This document shows, piece after piece, positions 44,165-52,913 of a stretch of DNA of 64,000 nucleotides; position 1 is the stretch's first letter; each line of letters starts with the position of its first letter. The stretch lies in assembly GCA_030824555.1 (NCBI GenBank), contig JAVBXK010000053.1, positions 1-64,000 on the forward strand, given 5' to 3'. The DNA comes from a bacterium. Lineage in GTDB: Bacteria > Pseudomonadota > Gammaproteobacteria > Burkholderiales > Burkholderiaceae_C. The notes under the pieces were generated by a model. The model saw only the letters and a list, made by a program, of their open reading frames with translations, did no database searches and had not been told where the DNA came from. The position numbers were made by a program, and so were the translations under genes.

Positions 44165-44655
44165 CAACGGGCGGGGACCGCTTCGTCGGCGGTGGTGGAG
44201 GGCGCCGTGGCGGTGTGGCTGTCGTGGGTACAGTCGTGGCCACAGGCATCGTTGATGAGGTGTTCGGCCATTTGTTCGAAGGCCAGCAGCAGTGCCTGCC
44301 GAAACCCGTCGTCTGCCACCTGCTCGACCAGCGCCATGCGCATGCACAGCAGCCATTCGTCGCGCGCGGAGGGGCTGATGGCGCAGGGCGCATGGTGCAG
44401 GTGGGGGTGCCCCTGGTTTCGCATGAACAGCTGCGGTCCGCCCAGCCAGCCCGACAAAAACTCGAACAGACTTTGCTGGCTGCCCGCCAGGCTGGCCGGG
44501 TGCATTTGGCGGATGCCCCAGGCCTCGGGTAACTCGTCCATCAGTTCGAAAAAGCGATGAGTCAGGCGGTGCAGCGCCGCTTCCCCGCCCAGCTTGCGGT
44601 ATGGGGTAAGCGGTGTGGTGCAGGGGGTGTCTGGTGGGTTGGCAAGGCTGGCCAT
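44164..44655 (-). CDS. Truncated hemoglobin-like protein (group II)
   Basis: This 163-residue protein matches group II truncated globins: YRKLGGEAALHRLTHRFFELMD, IRQMHPASL, FLSGWLGGPQLF, GHPHLHHAPCAI and DEWLLCMRMAL. Conserved Trp, the GGP turn and the proximal-His region are visible, so it may bind haem and handle oxygen or nitric oxide. A His/Asp/Thr-rich tail (DACGHDCTHDSHT) is unusual and could bind metal. It is translationally coupled to the hydrolase. The start at 44655 is chosen for its ATG; ribosome binding is weak. Confidence 0.82.
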   Translation of the reverse strand: MASLANPPDTPCTTPLTPYRKLGGEAALHRLTHRFFELMDELPEAWGIRQMHPASLAGSQQSLFEFLSGWLGGPQLFMRNQGHPHLHHAPCAISPSARDEWLLCMRMALVEQVADDGFRQALLLAFEQMAEHLINDACGHDCTHDSHTATAPSTTADEAVPAR

Positions 44656-45155
44656 GGTGCACAACGGGGGTGGTCCCGTTCATCTGGAGGTGTCCGGCTC
44701 ATGTTCACGTTCTGTGCCATGGCTGCGGCAGATAAAAACACCTTTTCTTTCAATGCCTTGCGTGTTTTTTTGCTAAAACGGAGGTTGTCGGTTGTGCAGC
44801 TTTGCCTGCCAGAACTGCCGTGGGTGGCATTCGCCTGTCATGTCTGGCAGTGGTCTGGCATGGGTGCCACAGCTTGGTCGGTTTGATGCCTTTGGCCAAC
44901 AACGAGGCAGGGCAAGCGTTGCAAGGGCTTGCGATCAAACGCAAGATACTTTTGCTACCCGTGCTCGGGACAGGACACGCGTTTTGGGGAGATGGCCATG
45001 ACCCCGGTGCAGATCAGTGCACTGCGGGGCGACTCAAGTTCTGATTGCATCGGCCATTTCGTGGGCGCCTGTCGGGCGGTCCAAGCTCCAGCTGCATTCG
45101 TTTTTTTGTGGCTGATGCTGTCGCGGCTTGTGTGGGCGGGAGTGGACCGTTGCAG
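44656..45155. other. Intergenic region between the globin and fliT genes
   Basis: About 500 bases hold no gene I can support. Short open frames on both strands show no protein-like composition. A small stem-loop (GTTGCA/TGCAAC, 45149-45165) spans the end of fliT and may serve as its terminator. Confidence 0.5.
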
Positions 45156-45503
45156 TCAGTGCAACTGCCTGGGTTGCTGGCCACCGAGCATGCTGTCAAT
45201 ATCAGCCAGCCATGGTTCGGCGAGGTGGCGTATTTCAGCATCGTGGCGCAGGATGCTGAGCATGATGCGTTGTTTTTCAGCCTTGGCATCAGCTGGCAGG
45301 TCTTGCTTGCGCGATTCGGCGCGCAGCTGCTCGATCAGCACCGCACATGCGCCTTCAAGGCGAACTACTTGATCCCAGTTCTCAGCCTGTGCGGCCTCCA
45401 GCATCTGGCGACTGGCGCCCTCAATGGCTTTGTAATAGTCAATCAGGGTTTGAGGTGTGGCAGACCACGATTGCAGTTGTGTGGATGAGTTTGTCATGTT
45501 CAT
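45156..45503 (-). CDS. fliT: Flagellar export chaperone FliT-like
   Basis: This 115-residue, mostly helical, charged protein follows fliS directly and has the size and helix pattern of FliT (LIDYYKAIEGASRQMLEAAQAENWDQVVRLEGACAVLIEQL). FliT keeps the filament cap FliD soluble for export and in enterics also inhibits FlhDC. Assignment rests on position and general pattern, since FliT sequences diverge strongly. AGGGGC precedes the ATG at 45503. Confidence 0.8.
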   Translation of the reverse strand: MNMTNSSTQLQSWSATPQTLIDYYKAIEGASRQMLEAAQAENWDQVVRLEGACAVLIEQLRAESRKQDLPADAKAEKQRIMLSILRHDAEIRHLAEPWLADIDSMLGGQQPRQLH

Positions 45504-45516
45504 TTTGTGCCCCTGG

Positions 45517-45915
45517 TCAAGATGCCCGGCGATTCATATTTTTCCATGAGTCTGCGATTTGAGAGATCAGCGTGATCACCTCATCTACCAGCTCGACGTT
45601 GTTTTTCAAATGAGCCTCCATCAAGCTGGCCACGCAATAGTCGTAAAGCATGCTCAGGTTGTTGGTCAGGTCACCGCCGCGTATGTCCAGGGAGGCTTTG
45701 AGCCCCTCTGAAATGATGCGCGTGGACTTCCGAATGGCTTCCCCTTTGGCGGCCATGTTCCCGCTTTGCATGTGCAGCTTGGCCAAGGACAGGCTCTCCA
45801 GCAAACCATCGAACAGTAAAACGATCAGTTCGTGTGGTGATGCTGAGTCGACCCGGCTTTCAGTTCCCACTCTTTGGTAGGTGGAGGCCATTCGGTGTGA
45901 AACAGATGTGTACAT
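45517..45915 (-). CDS. fliS: Flagellin chaperone FliS
   Basis: This 132-residue chaperone binds the flagellin C-terminus before export. It has the hallmark N-terminus MYTSVSHRMASTYQRV and the helices ASPHELIVLLFDGLLESL, SEGLKASLDIRGGDLTNNLSMLYDYC. The ATG at 45915 gives the canonical start and follows GGAAACC. The frame is open back to an ATG at 46035 that overlaps the glycosyltransferase stop as ATGA and would add 40 polar residues, so a longer, coupled form is possible. Confidence 0.92.
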   Translation of the reverse strand: MYTSVSHRMASTYQRVGTESRVDSASPHELIVLLFDGLLESLSLAKLHMQSGNMAAKGEAIRKSTRIISEGLKASLDIRGGDLTNNLSMLYDYCVASLMEAHLKNNVELVDEVITLISQIADSWKNMNRRAS

Positions 45916-46031
45916 GGTGCGCTGGTTTCCAACAGGTATGGAAGGTTTATCGGCCCTTGCTTCTGTTTCTGAAGTGCCAGATGGGGCCTCTTTGCCGTCT
46001 TTTTCTGCCTGATAGGACTGTGGTGTTCGGG

Positions 46032-49000
46032 TCATGTTGAGTAAGCCGCCATCGCTGTTGTCAAGCCACGTTCTGCGTTGTACCGGGTCGCTGCCCAAGT
46101 CTGCAATTCGGTGCAGTACACAGTATGCTCGGTTGCGGAGTCGAGTATCTTCCGAACAGTGGCCATCCAACGGGGTACATCTGTTTTCAGTTGTATCAAG
46201 GGCGTGTTGGCCAGTTGCGCCACCGGGCCGGACACGCACGCACAACCTGCGGCAATGGCATGCATGATCAACCGTTCGCTGGCAACGGACGGCAGAAGTT
46301 GTGCCGAGCGAGGCAGCAGCACCATATCCAGTTTGGCGTTTTGCATGTGTTCGTGGGTCACACTGCTGACGTGCGGGCTGCATACTTTGATCAAGCGTGG
46401 GGTGTTCAGCGTGGCGGGGGGCTCACCAAAACAGATGAACGACGCGTCGTCTTTGAAGGCATCCATCAGCTCAGTCAGCAGCGCTTGGACGGCAGGGTCG
46501 GCGGCGGGGTGTATCAGGCCGATGCGAGCTTTTCCCCCTTTCTCGGCAATAGGGGGCACGACACGCACCGACCAATCCAGCCATGGCAACACCTGCTGCA
46601 CGTGGGCGTGGTAAGGGTTCAGCGCCTCGGCAACGGCTGCAGACGTCACCACCACCTTGTCAGCCACCTGCAAAATGTCTTCCACTGCGCAGACTAGGTC
46701 TACCCACTGCGGATCCGGGCTGGTCGTGCGGGGTGTGATGTCAACCCCGTCATCTGCGCAAAACACCCGACGCACCGTGGGCAGGTACTGCCGAAGCAGT
46801 TCAAGCAGTGGTTTTTGTTTGATCCCAACGGTATGGCCAAACAGCACAGCGGTGGGTTTCACCCGCGCAATTTCCATCAATGTGATCCAAGGGCTGTACT
46901 CGGCCTCCAAAGTCCAGTGAGACACTTGGACCAACGCGTTTTGCACCAACTCTGCCAGGTTCCTCTGGCTCTCGGTGGGCAGCGGCTGCCCCTCACATCC
47001 CAGTACCAGCAGCTTGGGGCGATCGCCTTGCTGGATGTCCCATTCAGTGAGGCGGTTCAGATTGAACTGGCAGGGTTTGCTGTAGCTCAGTTGGCCGTTG
47101 TAGAGGTGGCTGCTTGCCAGCCACTCCAATTGGCGCTGGATAAATACGACGTTGTCTTTGTCTGTAGGGTTGAGTGAGGGGGGGGTATACACACCAAACC
47201 AGGGGGGCTGGGTGACACTGCTCAAGAGGCGCACTTGGACTTCTGGCTTCCACAGCATTTGCAGGCAACCATCTTGAAGGTGACGAGCCAAGTCAAGCGC
47301 CCAGTATGTCTGGTCAATGCCCTGGCTGCGACCCAGAAACCCTGACAGCACCGATTTGGGCATCAGCATGGCGCGTTCATCCAGTGCGGAAAGCGCACGC
47401 TGTTGCGTGGGCAGGGCATGAATGGTTTCAGTCGCCAGGCCCACTGGGGAGAACAAAAATGCAGGGGAATACGGTGGACAGACCATCTGCCCGCCCGCCA
47501 CATTGACCAACGCCGCCTGCACGGCCCCGACACCAGGCCAAGCCATTGCCAAGGCCATCTCCCGAAGCCACGCTGGGTGCGCAGCCCGCGACTCTGTTGC
47601 GACGAACAGCACGTGCGTGCTGCGGGACGCAATCAGCATCAAGCGAATTCGATCAGTCTTGCCCGTTGCCGACGAAGTATTCACCACACGCAAGCGGCCA
47701 TCTTCATGCTGCTCAGTGCCCAAGTGCAGCAATTGCAGATGCAACGGATTGCCGGATGCCTCGGTGATCAACACCTCGAACGCCGGGTAGTCGGTATCCG
47801 TCAGAAAATGCCGGGCCGTTTGAAGCGCCTGGTCTGGTGCACCGTGGCATTCGATCAGGATGCTGATGCTTGGCAAGCTGGCCGCGCTGGGCGTGAGGGT
47901 TCGGATGCCAAAAGATTCGCCATTGCGAACGATGGCCTCCGTCTGCTGCCGCAATAAATGCGCTTGAACTGCGGCCGCCTCGGCCGCAGTGTGGGTGCTG
48001 CGGGCACTTTCGCGTGGCAGATGCACCAGCATGGCGTCAATGTGGCCCAGTGCCTGAACGCCCGAGTCGTCGAGTATCCGCAAGGTCAGGTCGTATACCT
48101 CTGCCCCCAGTTGCGATCCAAACTGACCGGCAGTCATGAATGCATCTTTGCGCACCGCCACAAAGCTGCCTGGGTACGACTGGTTGCGCAGCATGAACGG
48201 ATCGGGCCCGGGCTTGAAGCACGGCAGGCTGCGGCTGCCATCGGGTTCGCGGGTGTCTTCATCGGTGTAGAAGAGGGCCCACTCGGGCTGAGAATTGACG
48301 GCGTCGGCTGCCACCAGCAGCGCGTGGGGCTCAAACGTCAAACCCGGAACGATTCGAACCACCCAATGACAGGATGAATGGACGGCCATTTCGTTGATGA
48401 CGAACGGTGTGTGGGCCGAATCTTTCAGGGACAGCCATTGAACCCTTTGAATGTCGTCAATGCCGTCAGGGGCTGCCAGTGGGGTGACAACGGTGAGCAT
48501 CCACTCGGCGTAGAGCTGTGTGGACAAACTGTCCAGCGTGTCTGCCAGCAGTGGCTCTTCGCCGGGTTGCAGGTCCATCAGCAAGTGGAATTGCGGTCGA
48601 TAGGCCCACTCACGCACCATGCGTTCTGCGAGGAGCTGGGCATCCATTTCTTGAGGGCCTTGCGTACCGGCCCATGTGGTGTACTGACGGGCTATTTCCA
48701 TCTGGGCTGCCGTTTTGCCAGTGATTGACACAACGTCACGCACTGGCATGGCTTGCGTGCACTCAACAAAGTGGTCAAGTTGCTGCCAGAAGCGGGTTTC
48801 TGCAGACTGGTAGTCGATCCACATCTGGCCGACCGTTTGTTTGGCTGACGCGATGCCTTCCGGGTTGTCAAGGATGGCAATGCCGTTGCGGCCTATTTCA
48901 CTCTCGCTGAGCAATGTGCCGTCGAACAACGGGGAGGGCAAGATGACCGCCGGACAACCGCACAAAGTGGCCTCGACGGCAATGGCTGTGGATTCAAAAC

Positions 49001-49619
49001 AGTACACCAGTTCGCTGCGGCGAAACAGTTCTGCCAGCGCCTGGTGGGTGACTGGCCAAGTAGACGTGATCAGTGTGGCGTTGTCGGCAATGTGGGGGTA
49101 TTCCTCTGCGGCGGACTGGTATCGACCGGGGTAAAACAGGATGCCTTCCCGATGGGTGTCACACGGGTTGTCGATGTTGTTGAAGACTTGTGTATCGATA
49201 GGGGGCAAGAACAGGATGTTGCCGGGGTCGCCTCCCTCGGGCAGTGCGTTGCGCCCATAGGCAAAAACAAGTTCACCCGCGTCAAACGTGGCCGATCCAC
49301 CCAGCAGCCCAGCTTTGTTCAGCACGTACCGCACGACAGACCCCGACTGGCGTGGGTTGCCCGGCACGACTTCCGGGTAAACCGTGATGGGGTTGCGGTT
49401 GCTCAGTTGGTGTGACGCCATGATCTCTTGGGTCAACAGCGGCGTTTTGAGTAGCGGGTTGGTCACCGTGGGGTAGACGTAAGCCTCTTCACCGGCGCAG
49501 TTGAGGGCATGGCAAAGCATGTGCATGACCCGAATGCCCGCTGACGTGCGCCGGTACGCCGGTGCATCGATGTAGTAGGGGCGGCGTGGCGGCGCGAACA
49601 GGGAGCGTGGGTGAGTCAT
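46032..49619 (-). CDS. Giant multidomain glycosyltransferase of the flagellin island
   Basis: This 1195-residue protein has an N-terminal GT-B-like part (PYYIDAPAYRRTSAGIRVMHMLCHALN...FESTAIAVEATLCGCPAVILPS), a GT2-like domain with an intact metal motif (LFYTDEDTREPDG), a second GT2-like domain (SISILIECHGAPDQALQTARHFL) in which the DxD site is replaced (FVATESRAAHPAW), and a C-terminal GT-B-like part (SERLIMHAIAAGCACVSGPV). It is a paralogue of the 1233-residue protein at 60127-63828. Lying directly before fliS, it probably transfers sugars to flagellin or extends a glycan. No signal or membrane segments are seen, which fits cytoplasmic flagellin glycosylation. The start follows the epimerase stop by seven bases. 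Confidence 0.82.
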   Translation of the reverse strand: MTHPRSLFAPPRRPYYIDAPAYRRTSAGIRVMHMLCHALNCAGEEAYVYPTVTNPLLKTPLLTQEIMASHQLSNRNPITVYPEVVPGNPRQSGSVVRYVLNKAGLLGGSATFDAGELVFAYGRNALPEGGDPGNILFLPPIDTQVFNNIDNPCDTHREGILFYPGRYQSAAEEYPHIADNATLITSTWPVTHQALAELFRRSELVYCFESTAIAVEATLCGCPAVILPSPLFDGTLLSESEIGRNGIAILDNPEGIASAKQTVGQMWIDYQSAETRFWQQLDHFVECTQAMPVRDVVSITGKTAAQMEIARQYTTWAGTQGPQEMDAQLLAERMVREWAYRPQFHLLMDLQPGEEPLLADTLDSLSTQLYAEWMLTVVTPLAAPDGIDDIQRVQWLSLKDSAHTPFVINEMAVHSSCHWVVRIVPGLTFEPHALLVAADAVNSQPEWALFYTDEDTREPDGSRSLPCFKPGPDPFMLRNQSYPGSFVAVRKDAFMTAGQFGSQLGAEVYDLTLRILDDSGVQALGHIDAMLVHLPRESARSTHTAAEAAAVQAHLLRQQTEAIVRNGESFGIRTLTPSAASLPSISILIECHGAPDQALQTARHFLTDTDYPAFEVLITEASGNPLHLQLLHLGTEQHEDGRLRVVNTSSATGKTDRIRLMLIASRSTHVLFVATESRAAHPAWLREMALAMAWPGVGAVQAALVNVAGGQMVCPPYSPAFLFSPVGLATETIHALPTQQRALSALDERAMLMPKSVLSGFLGRSQGIDQTYWALDLARHLQDGCLQMLWKPEVQVRLLSSVTQPPWFGVYTPPSLNPTDKDNVVFIQRQLEWLASSHLYNGQLSYSKPCQFNLNRLTEWDIQQGDRPKLLVLGCEGQPLPTESQRNLAELVQNALVQVSHWTLEAEYSPWITLMEIARVKPTAVLFGHTVGIKQKPLLELLRQYLPTVRRVFCADDGVDITPRTTSPDPQWVDLVCAVEDILQVADKVVVTSAAVAEALNPYHAHVQQVLPWLDWSVRVVPPIAEKGGKARIGLIHPAADPAVQALLTELMDAFKDDASFICFGEPPATLNTPRLIKVCSPHVSSVTHEHMQNAKLDMVLLPRSAQLLPSVASERLIMHAIAAGCACVSGPVAQLANTPLIQLKTDVPRWMATVRKILDSATEHTVYCTELQTWAATRYNAERGLTTAMAAYST

Positions 49620-49626
49620 GGTGCGG

Positions 49627-50673
49627 TCAAGCGGGGTTGAGTGCGGCGCAGTGGGCGGTGAACCGTATGGCTTGGTCCAGTGGGGTCCATGTATCCAACC
49701 CCAATTCTGTGCGTGCGCGGTGAACGTCGGGCAGATAGCGGTTGCGTGAGGTGTGGTCGGTTGCGCTTCCCGTCACCTTCACCCCGTGCGGGTTTTTCAG
49801 GCTGGTGTTGACCTGGGTGGCCAGGTCGACAATGGAAATGGCGTGATCGGAACCGACGTTGTAAGCCCTGCCATGCTGGCCGCGCAACAGGCATGTCAAC
49901 AGCCAAATGGCCATGTCTGCCCCGTACAAATAACTGCGCAACGGTGTGCCGTCTCCATGGACAGTGACGGCACGCCTGGCGACAGCGTCTGCAATGAAAT
50001 TGCCGATGGCAAAGTGCCCGTCCAGTGGCAAACCTGCTCCCACAAACGCAAAACAGCGCGCGATGGGGATGGTCATGCCATGGCGCAGACCGTGCTGAAC
50101 GCACCATTGCTCGGCCATCCGTTTGGCTTCACCGTAGGCACTGGCCGGGTGCGTGGCATCGCACGCGTGCGTGCTGGTTTCGCTGAAGCCTGGCAAGTCG
50201 GCGGGTTGTGCGCCGTACACCGCTCCAGAGCTCACATACAGGGCACGCCTGACCCCCATGGTGGTTGCTGTGTTCAGGGCATGGCGTGTGCCCAGCACCA
50301 CATCTTCCAAAATGCCAAGGGGGTTCTGATGTGCTTGGGCGTGTGTGTCGGTTGCCGCGTGAATCATCCACTCGGCCTGCCCGCAGGCGTTGAAATCTTT
50401 CACATCTCCCGTCACCCATTCCAGCCATGGTTGGTGCTTGAAGTAGGGGACTTTGGTCAAGAAAATCTCTGGATTTCGCGACAGCACACAGGCATTGAGC
50501 GCGATGCCTTGTTGTCGCAGACTGTCCAGAAGACTCAGCATCCAATACCCGAAAAACCCAGTGCCGCCGGTGATCAGTAGCCGCTGTTTGTGCAGCTGCC
50601 CAGCATCGAATGGATGCGGCAACGCTTGCAAGCAACCTTGGACCGCTGGACAGCGTGGGTCAGGCAGCAACAT
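49627..50673 (-). CDS. NAD-dependent sugar epimerase/dehydratase/reductase
   Basis: This extended short-chain dehydrogenase has the Rossmann motif GGTGFFG, the catalytic Tyr and Lys in SAYGEAKR, and the substrate-side YNVGSD motif. It could be a 4-epimerase, dehydratase or the ketoreductase that finishes the CDP-deoxysugar. The ATG at 50673 gives about 348 residues; a TTG at 50703 overlapping the NeuB-like stop would add ten. The position inside the island supports nucleotide-sugar chemistry. Confidence 0.85.
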   Translation of the reverse strand: MLLPDPRCPAVQGCLQALPHPFDAGQLHKQRLLITGGTGFFGYWMLSLLDSLRQQGIALNACVLSRNPEIFLTKVPYFKHQPWLEWVTGDVKDFNACGQAEWMIHAATDTHAQAHQNPLGILEDVVLGTRHALNTATTMGVRRALYVSSGAVYGAQPADLPGFSETSTHACDATHPASAYGEAKRMAEQWCVQHGLRHGMTIPIARCFAFVGAGLPLDGHFAIGNFIADAVARRAVTVHGDGTPLRSYLYGADMAIWLLTCLLRGQHGRAYNVGSDHAISIVDLATQVNTSLKNPHGVKVTGSATDHTSRNRYLPDVHRARTELGLDTWTPLDQAIRFTAHCAALNPA

Positions 50674-50699
50674 GTCGGCTTGTGGGGCGAAGCCCCTGG

Positions 50700-51791
50700 T
50701 CAAAGACCGCGGCTGTAAATCAGCTTGCGCAAACCTTCGTTCTGCGAGTACGGGCTGTCCACATCATCGATGGACAACATGGTGTCTTTGGCCACAGGGC
50801 GAATTAACTTCAGCCCGTTCATTGTTTCCCTGCACGACAGTTGTCCTTTTTGCAGTGGAATGGCCAGGTAAAAATCGGTGTCGGTGTTCTGGTGCTGCAG
50901 TTCGTAGCCTGCGGGCAAATCGCGCTTCGCATAGACCCCCCGAACCAGGCCGTCCAAGTATTCGGTTTCCTTTTTCTTCGGCACACGCTTGCTGGTCCCG
51001 GTGCCGCCGCACATTTCCACCGCTTTGTGAAAAGCCTTGAACCACTCGTCTACCTGATGGGGCAACGAGCAATAAGGTGACACCGGAATGCCCCCCTCTT
51101 CAATGTCAATGTGCCGCTCCCAGGTGCGTGCGCCTTTGGCGTACGACATCAGCATGGAGGACGACCAGTCGTGGTACTCGTGCGAGGACAGTCCCACCAT
51201 GTTTTTGGGGTAGCGGTTGCGCAGGAAATCAATCTGGTTGAGCTCCAGCTCGTCATCTTCGCTGGGGTAAATGGACACACAGTGGTTGACGGCCAGCGGA
51301 ATGTTGCGATTCGCGAAAAATTTCACCAGATCGTCAATGTCTGTCTGGGTCGAGCCGCCGGTTGACACAATGACCGGTTTGCGCGTTTCAGCGATCCGTT
51401 CAATCAGGAACCAGTCATTGATGTCCGAGCTGGCAATTTTGATGATGGGCAGGTCCAGCTCTTCGCACAAATCCACAGAGGCTTCATCGAACGCGGTCGC
51501 CATGGGAATGCAGTTGCGCTCCCGAATGGCTTTGACCAAGGTGCGGTATTCCGACTTTTCCAGCTTGGTGATTTCCGTTTTTTTGATGTAACGGATGTCT
51601 TCCCGGCCCCTGAATTCCTTGTGAATGAAGTGATCCACTTCCCTGAACTGGAGTTTGATGGCCGCACGAACGTTGTTGAAGCGAACCACCTGGGCGAAGT
51701 CGTTGACGATTCGCAGCCCCCGATCCAGTCGGCCCCAATGGTTGTTTGCAAGTTCCAGAACGAACAGGTTTTCGAAAATGGAGTTGTTCAT
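50700..51791 (-). CDS. NeuB-family (sialic acid synthase-like) protein with SAF domain
   Basis: This 363-residue protein has the NeuB TIM barrel (ELANNHWGRLDRGLRIV, KLQFR, IIKIASSDINDW, PVIVSTGG, SIYPS) and a C-terminal antifreeze-like SAF domain (YAKRDLPAGYELQ). NeuB enzymes join phosphoenolpyruvate to a six-carbon amino sugar to make nonulosonic acids. NeuC- and NeuA-like partners are not in the window, and many residues differ from classical NeuB, so the real substrate may be another sugar. GAGGAC lies upstream of the ATG. Confidence 0.86.
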   Translation of the reverse strand: MNNSIFENLFVLELANNHWGRLDRGLRIVNDFAQVVRFNNVRAAIKLQFREVDHFIHKEFRGREDIRYIKKTEITKLEKSEYRTLVKAIRERNCIPMATAFDEASVDLCEELDLPIIKIASSDINDWFLIERIAETRKPVIVSTGGSTQTDIDDLVKFFANRNIPLAVNHCVSIYPSEDDELELNQIDFLRNRYPKNMVGLSSHEYHDWSSSMLMSYAKGARTWERHIDIEEGGIPVSPYCSLPHQVDEWFKAFHKAVEMCGGTGTSKRVPKKKETEYLDGLVRGVYAKRDLPAGYELQHQNTDTDFYLAIPLQKGQLSCRETMNGLKLIRPVAKDTMLSIDDVDSPYSQNEGLRKLIYSRGL

Positions 51792-51800
51792 GGTTTGTCC

Positions 51801-52913
51801 TCAATACGCATAAAAAACAGCTTCGAATGAGTTTTCGGTGTGAATGCGCAACCGGATACGGTATCCCAAGTTCAAGCTGCCAATGAAATTGGGTATCTGC
51901 CAGAAATCACTTGCCCGGTGGTAACCCGCAATGGCGAGGATGGGGCGGTGACGCTGTATGCATTGGATGGCACCCTGCAGCACTTCCATCTCGTGGCCTT
52001 CCACATCCAGCTTCAGGTAATCCACCCGGGCAGTCGGGAGGCATTCGTCGATGCTGACCACCTGGATCGTTTCTTCGCCACCTGCACTGATGGTGCTTGC
52101 TTCGCCTTGGCCACTGCAAAAACGCAGTGTTTGGGCTTCTGACGACAGACCGCAGGGGAAACAAATCACGGGAACGGGCAGGTGCTTTGCCCGCTGCGTC
52201 AAGGCCCGGAAATTGGTGGGGTCGGGCTCGAATGCGTACGCGCATTCGAGTGGCAGGCGCGTCAACGCCGTTGCGATGGTGTCCCCGTCATAGGCTCCGC
52301 CGTCGACCAATGCCAGAGGCTGTGCACGCGCTTGCGTTGTCTGCGCGATGAAGTCAGGAAAGTAATGCAAATCCGAGCAGGGTGTGCCGGGTATTTGCAA
52401 CGACTTGCCCAGCCTGAAAGTCAAGGTGTCCGCAAAAAGCTGCTTGCTTTCATCGTCTTCCAGGTGCTCGAATGCTGACTGCAGTTCCGAAGCGTGATCT
52501 TGATAGTCGGTTCTGGGTGAGAGCCAGAATCGCCATCCCAGTTGCGGAGCCACCAACTCGAAATACTGCGTGGGAAACAATATGTGCTCGAACCCCAGTT
52601 CCTTGCAAACGCGGCTCAAGTTGCCGTAATTGGCATTGGGCTGGTGGTTGAAAATGCCAATCCAAATGTGCCGACAGCCCTTCTCGTGTATGGCATCGGT
52701 TATGGGCAGAACAGGGATGCCGTCGAGGGTGGTTTGGGGCCCCTGGGACACCACGAACGCATTCACCACTACCCCGAGCTGGTCAAGGGCTGCTTTCAGT
52801 GCGCGCGCAAAGTTGCCGCTGCCAAAAATGACGATGCCGTCGCGTCGTGCCCGCGCCAGCTCGTCGCTCAGGTTGTTTTGAAAGGAGAGGTCAGGGAAAT
52901 AGGGGCTTGTCAT
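51801..52913 (-). CDS. FkbM-family SAM-dependent methyltransferase
   Basis: This 370-residue protein has an N-terminal Rossmann-like part (IVIFGSGNFARALKAAL) and a C-terminal FkbM methyltransferase domain (LALVDGGAYDGDT, AYAFEPDPTNF, DYLKLDVEGHEMEVLQG). FkbM enzymes are usually O-methyltransferases; here the likely substrate is an island sugar. Its ATG overlaps the stop of the thiamine enzyme gene (ATGA). GC is in line with neighbours. Confidence 0.86.
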   Translation of the reverse strand: MTSPYFPDLSFQNNLSDELARARRDGIVIFGSGNFARALKAALDQLGVVVNAFVVSQGPQTTLDGIPVLPITDAIHEKGCRHIWIGIFNHQPNANYGNLSRVCKELGFEHILFPTQYFELVAPQLGWRFWLSPRTDYQDHASELQSAFEHLEDDESKQLFADTLTFRLGKSLQIPGTPCSDLHYFPDFIAQTTQARAQPLALVDGGAYDGDTIATALTRLPLECAYAFEPDPTNFRALTQRAKHLPVPVICFPCGLSSEAQTLRFCSGQGEASTISAGGEETIQVVSIDECLPTARVDYLKLDVEGHEMEVLQGAIQCIQRHRPILAIAGYHRASDFWQIPNFIGSLNLGYRIRLRIHTENSFEAVFYAY

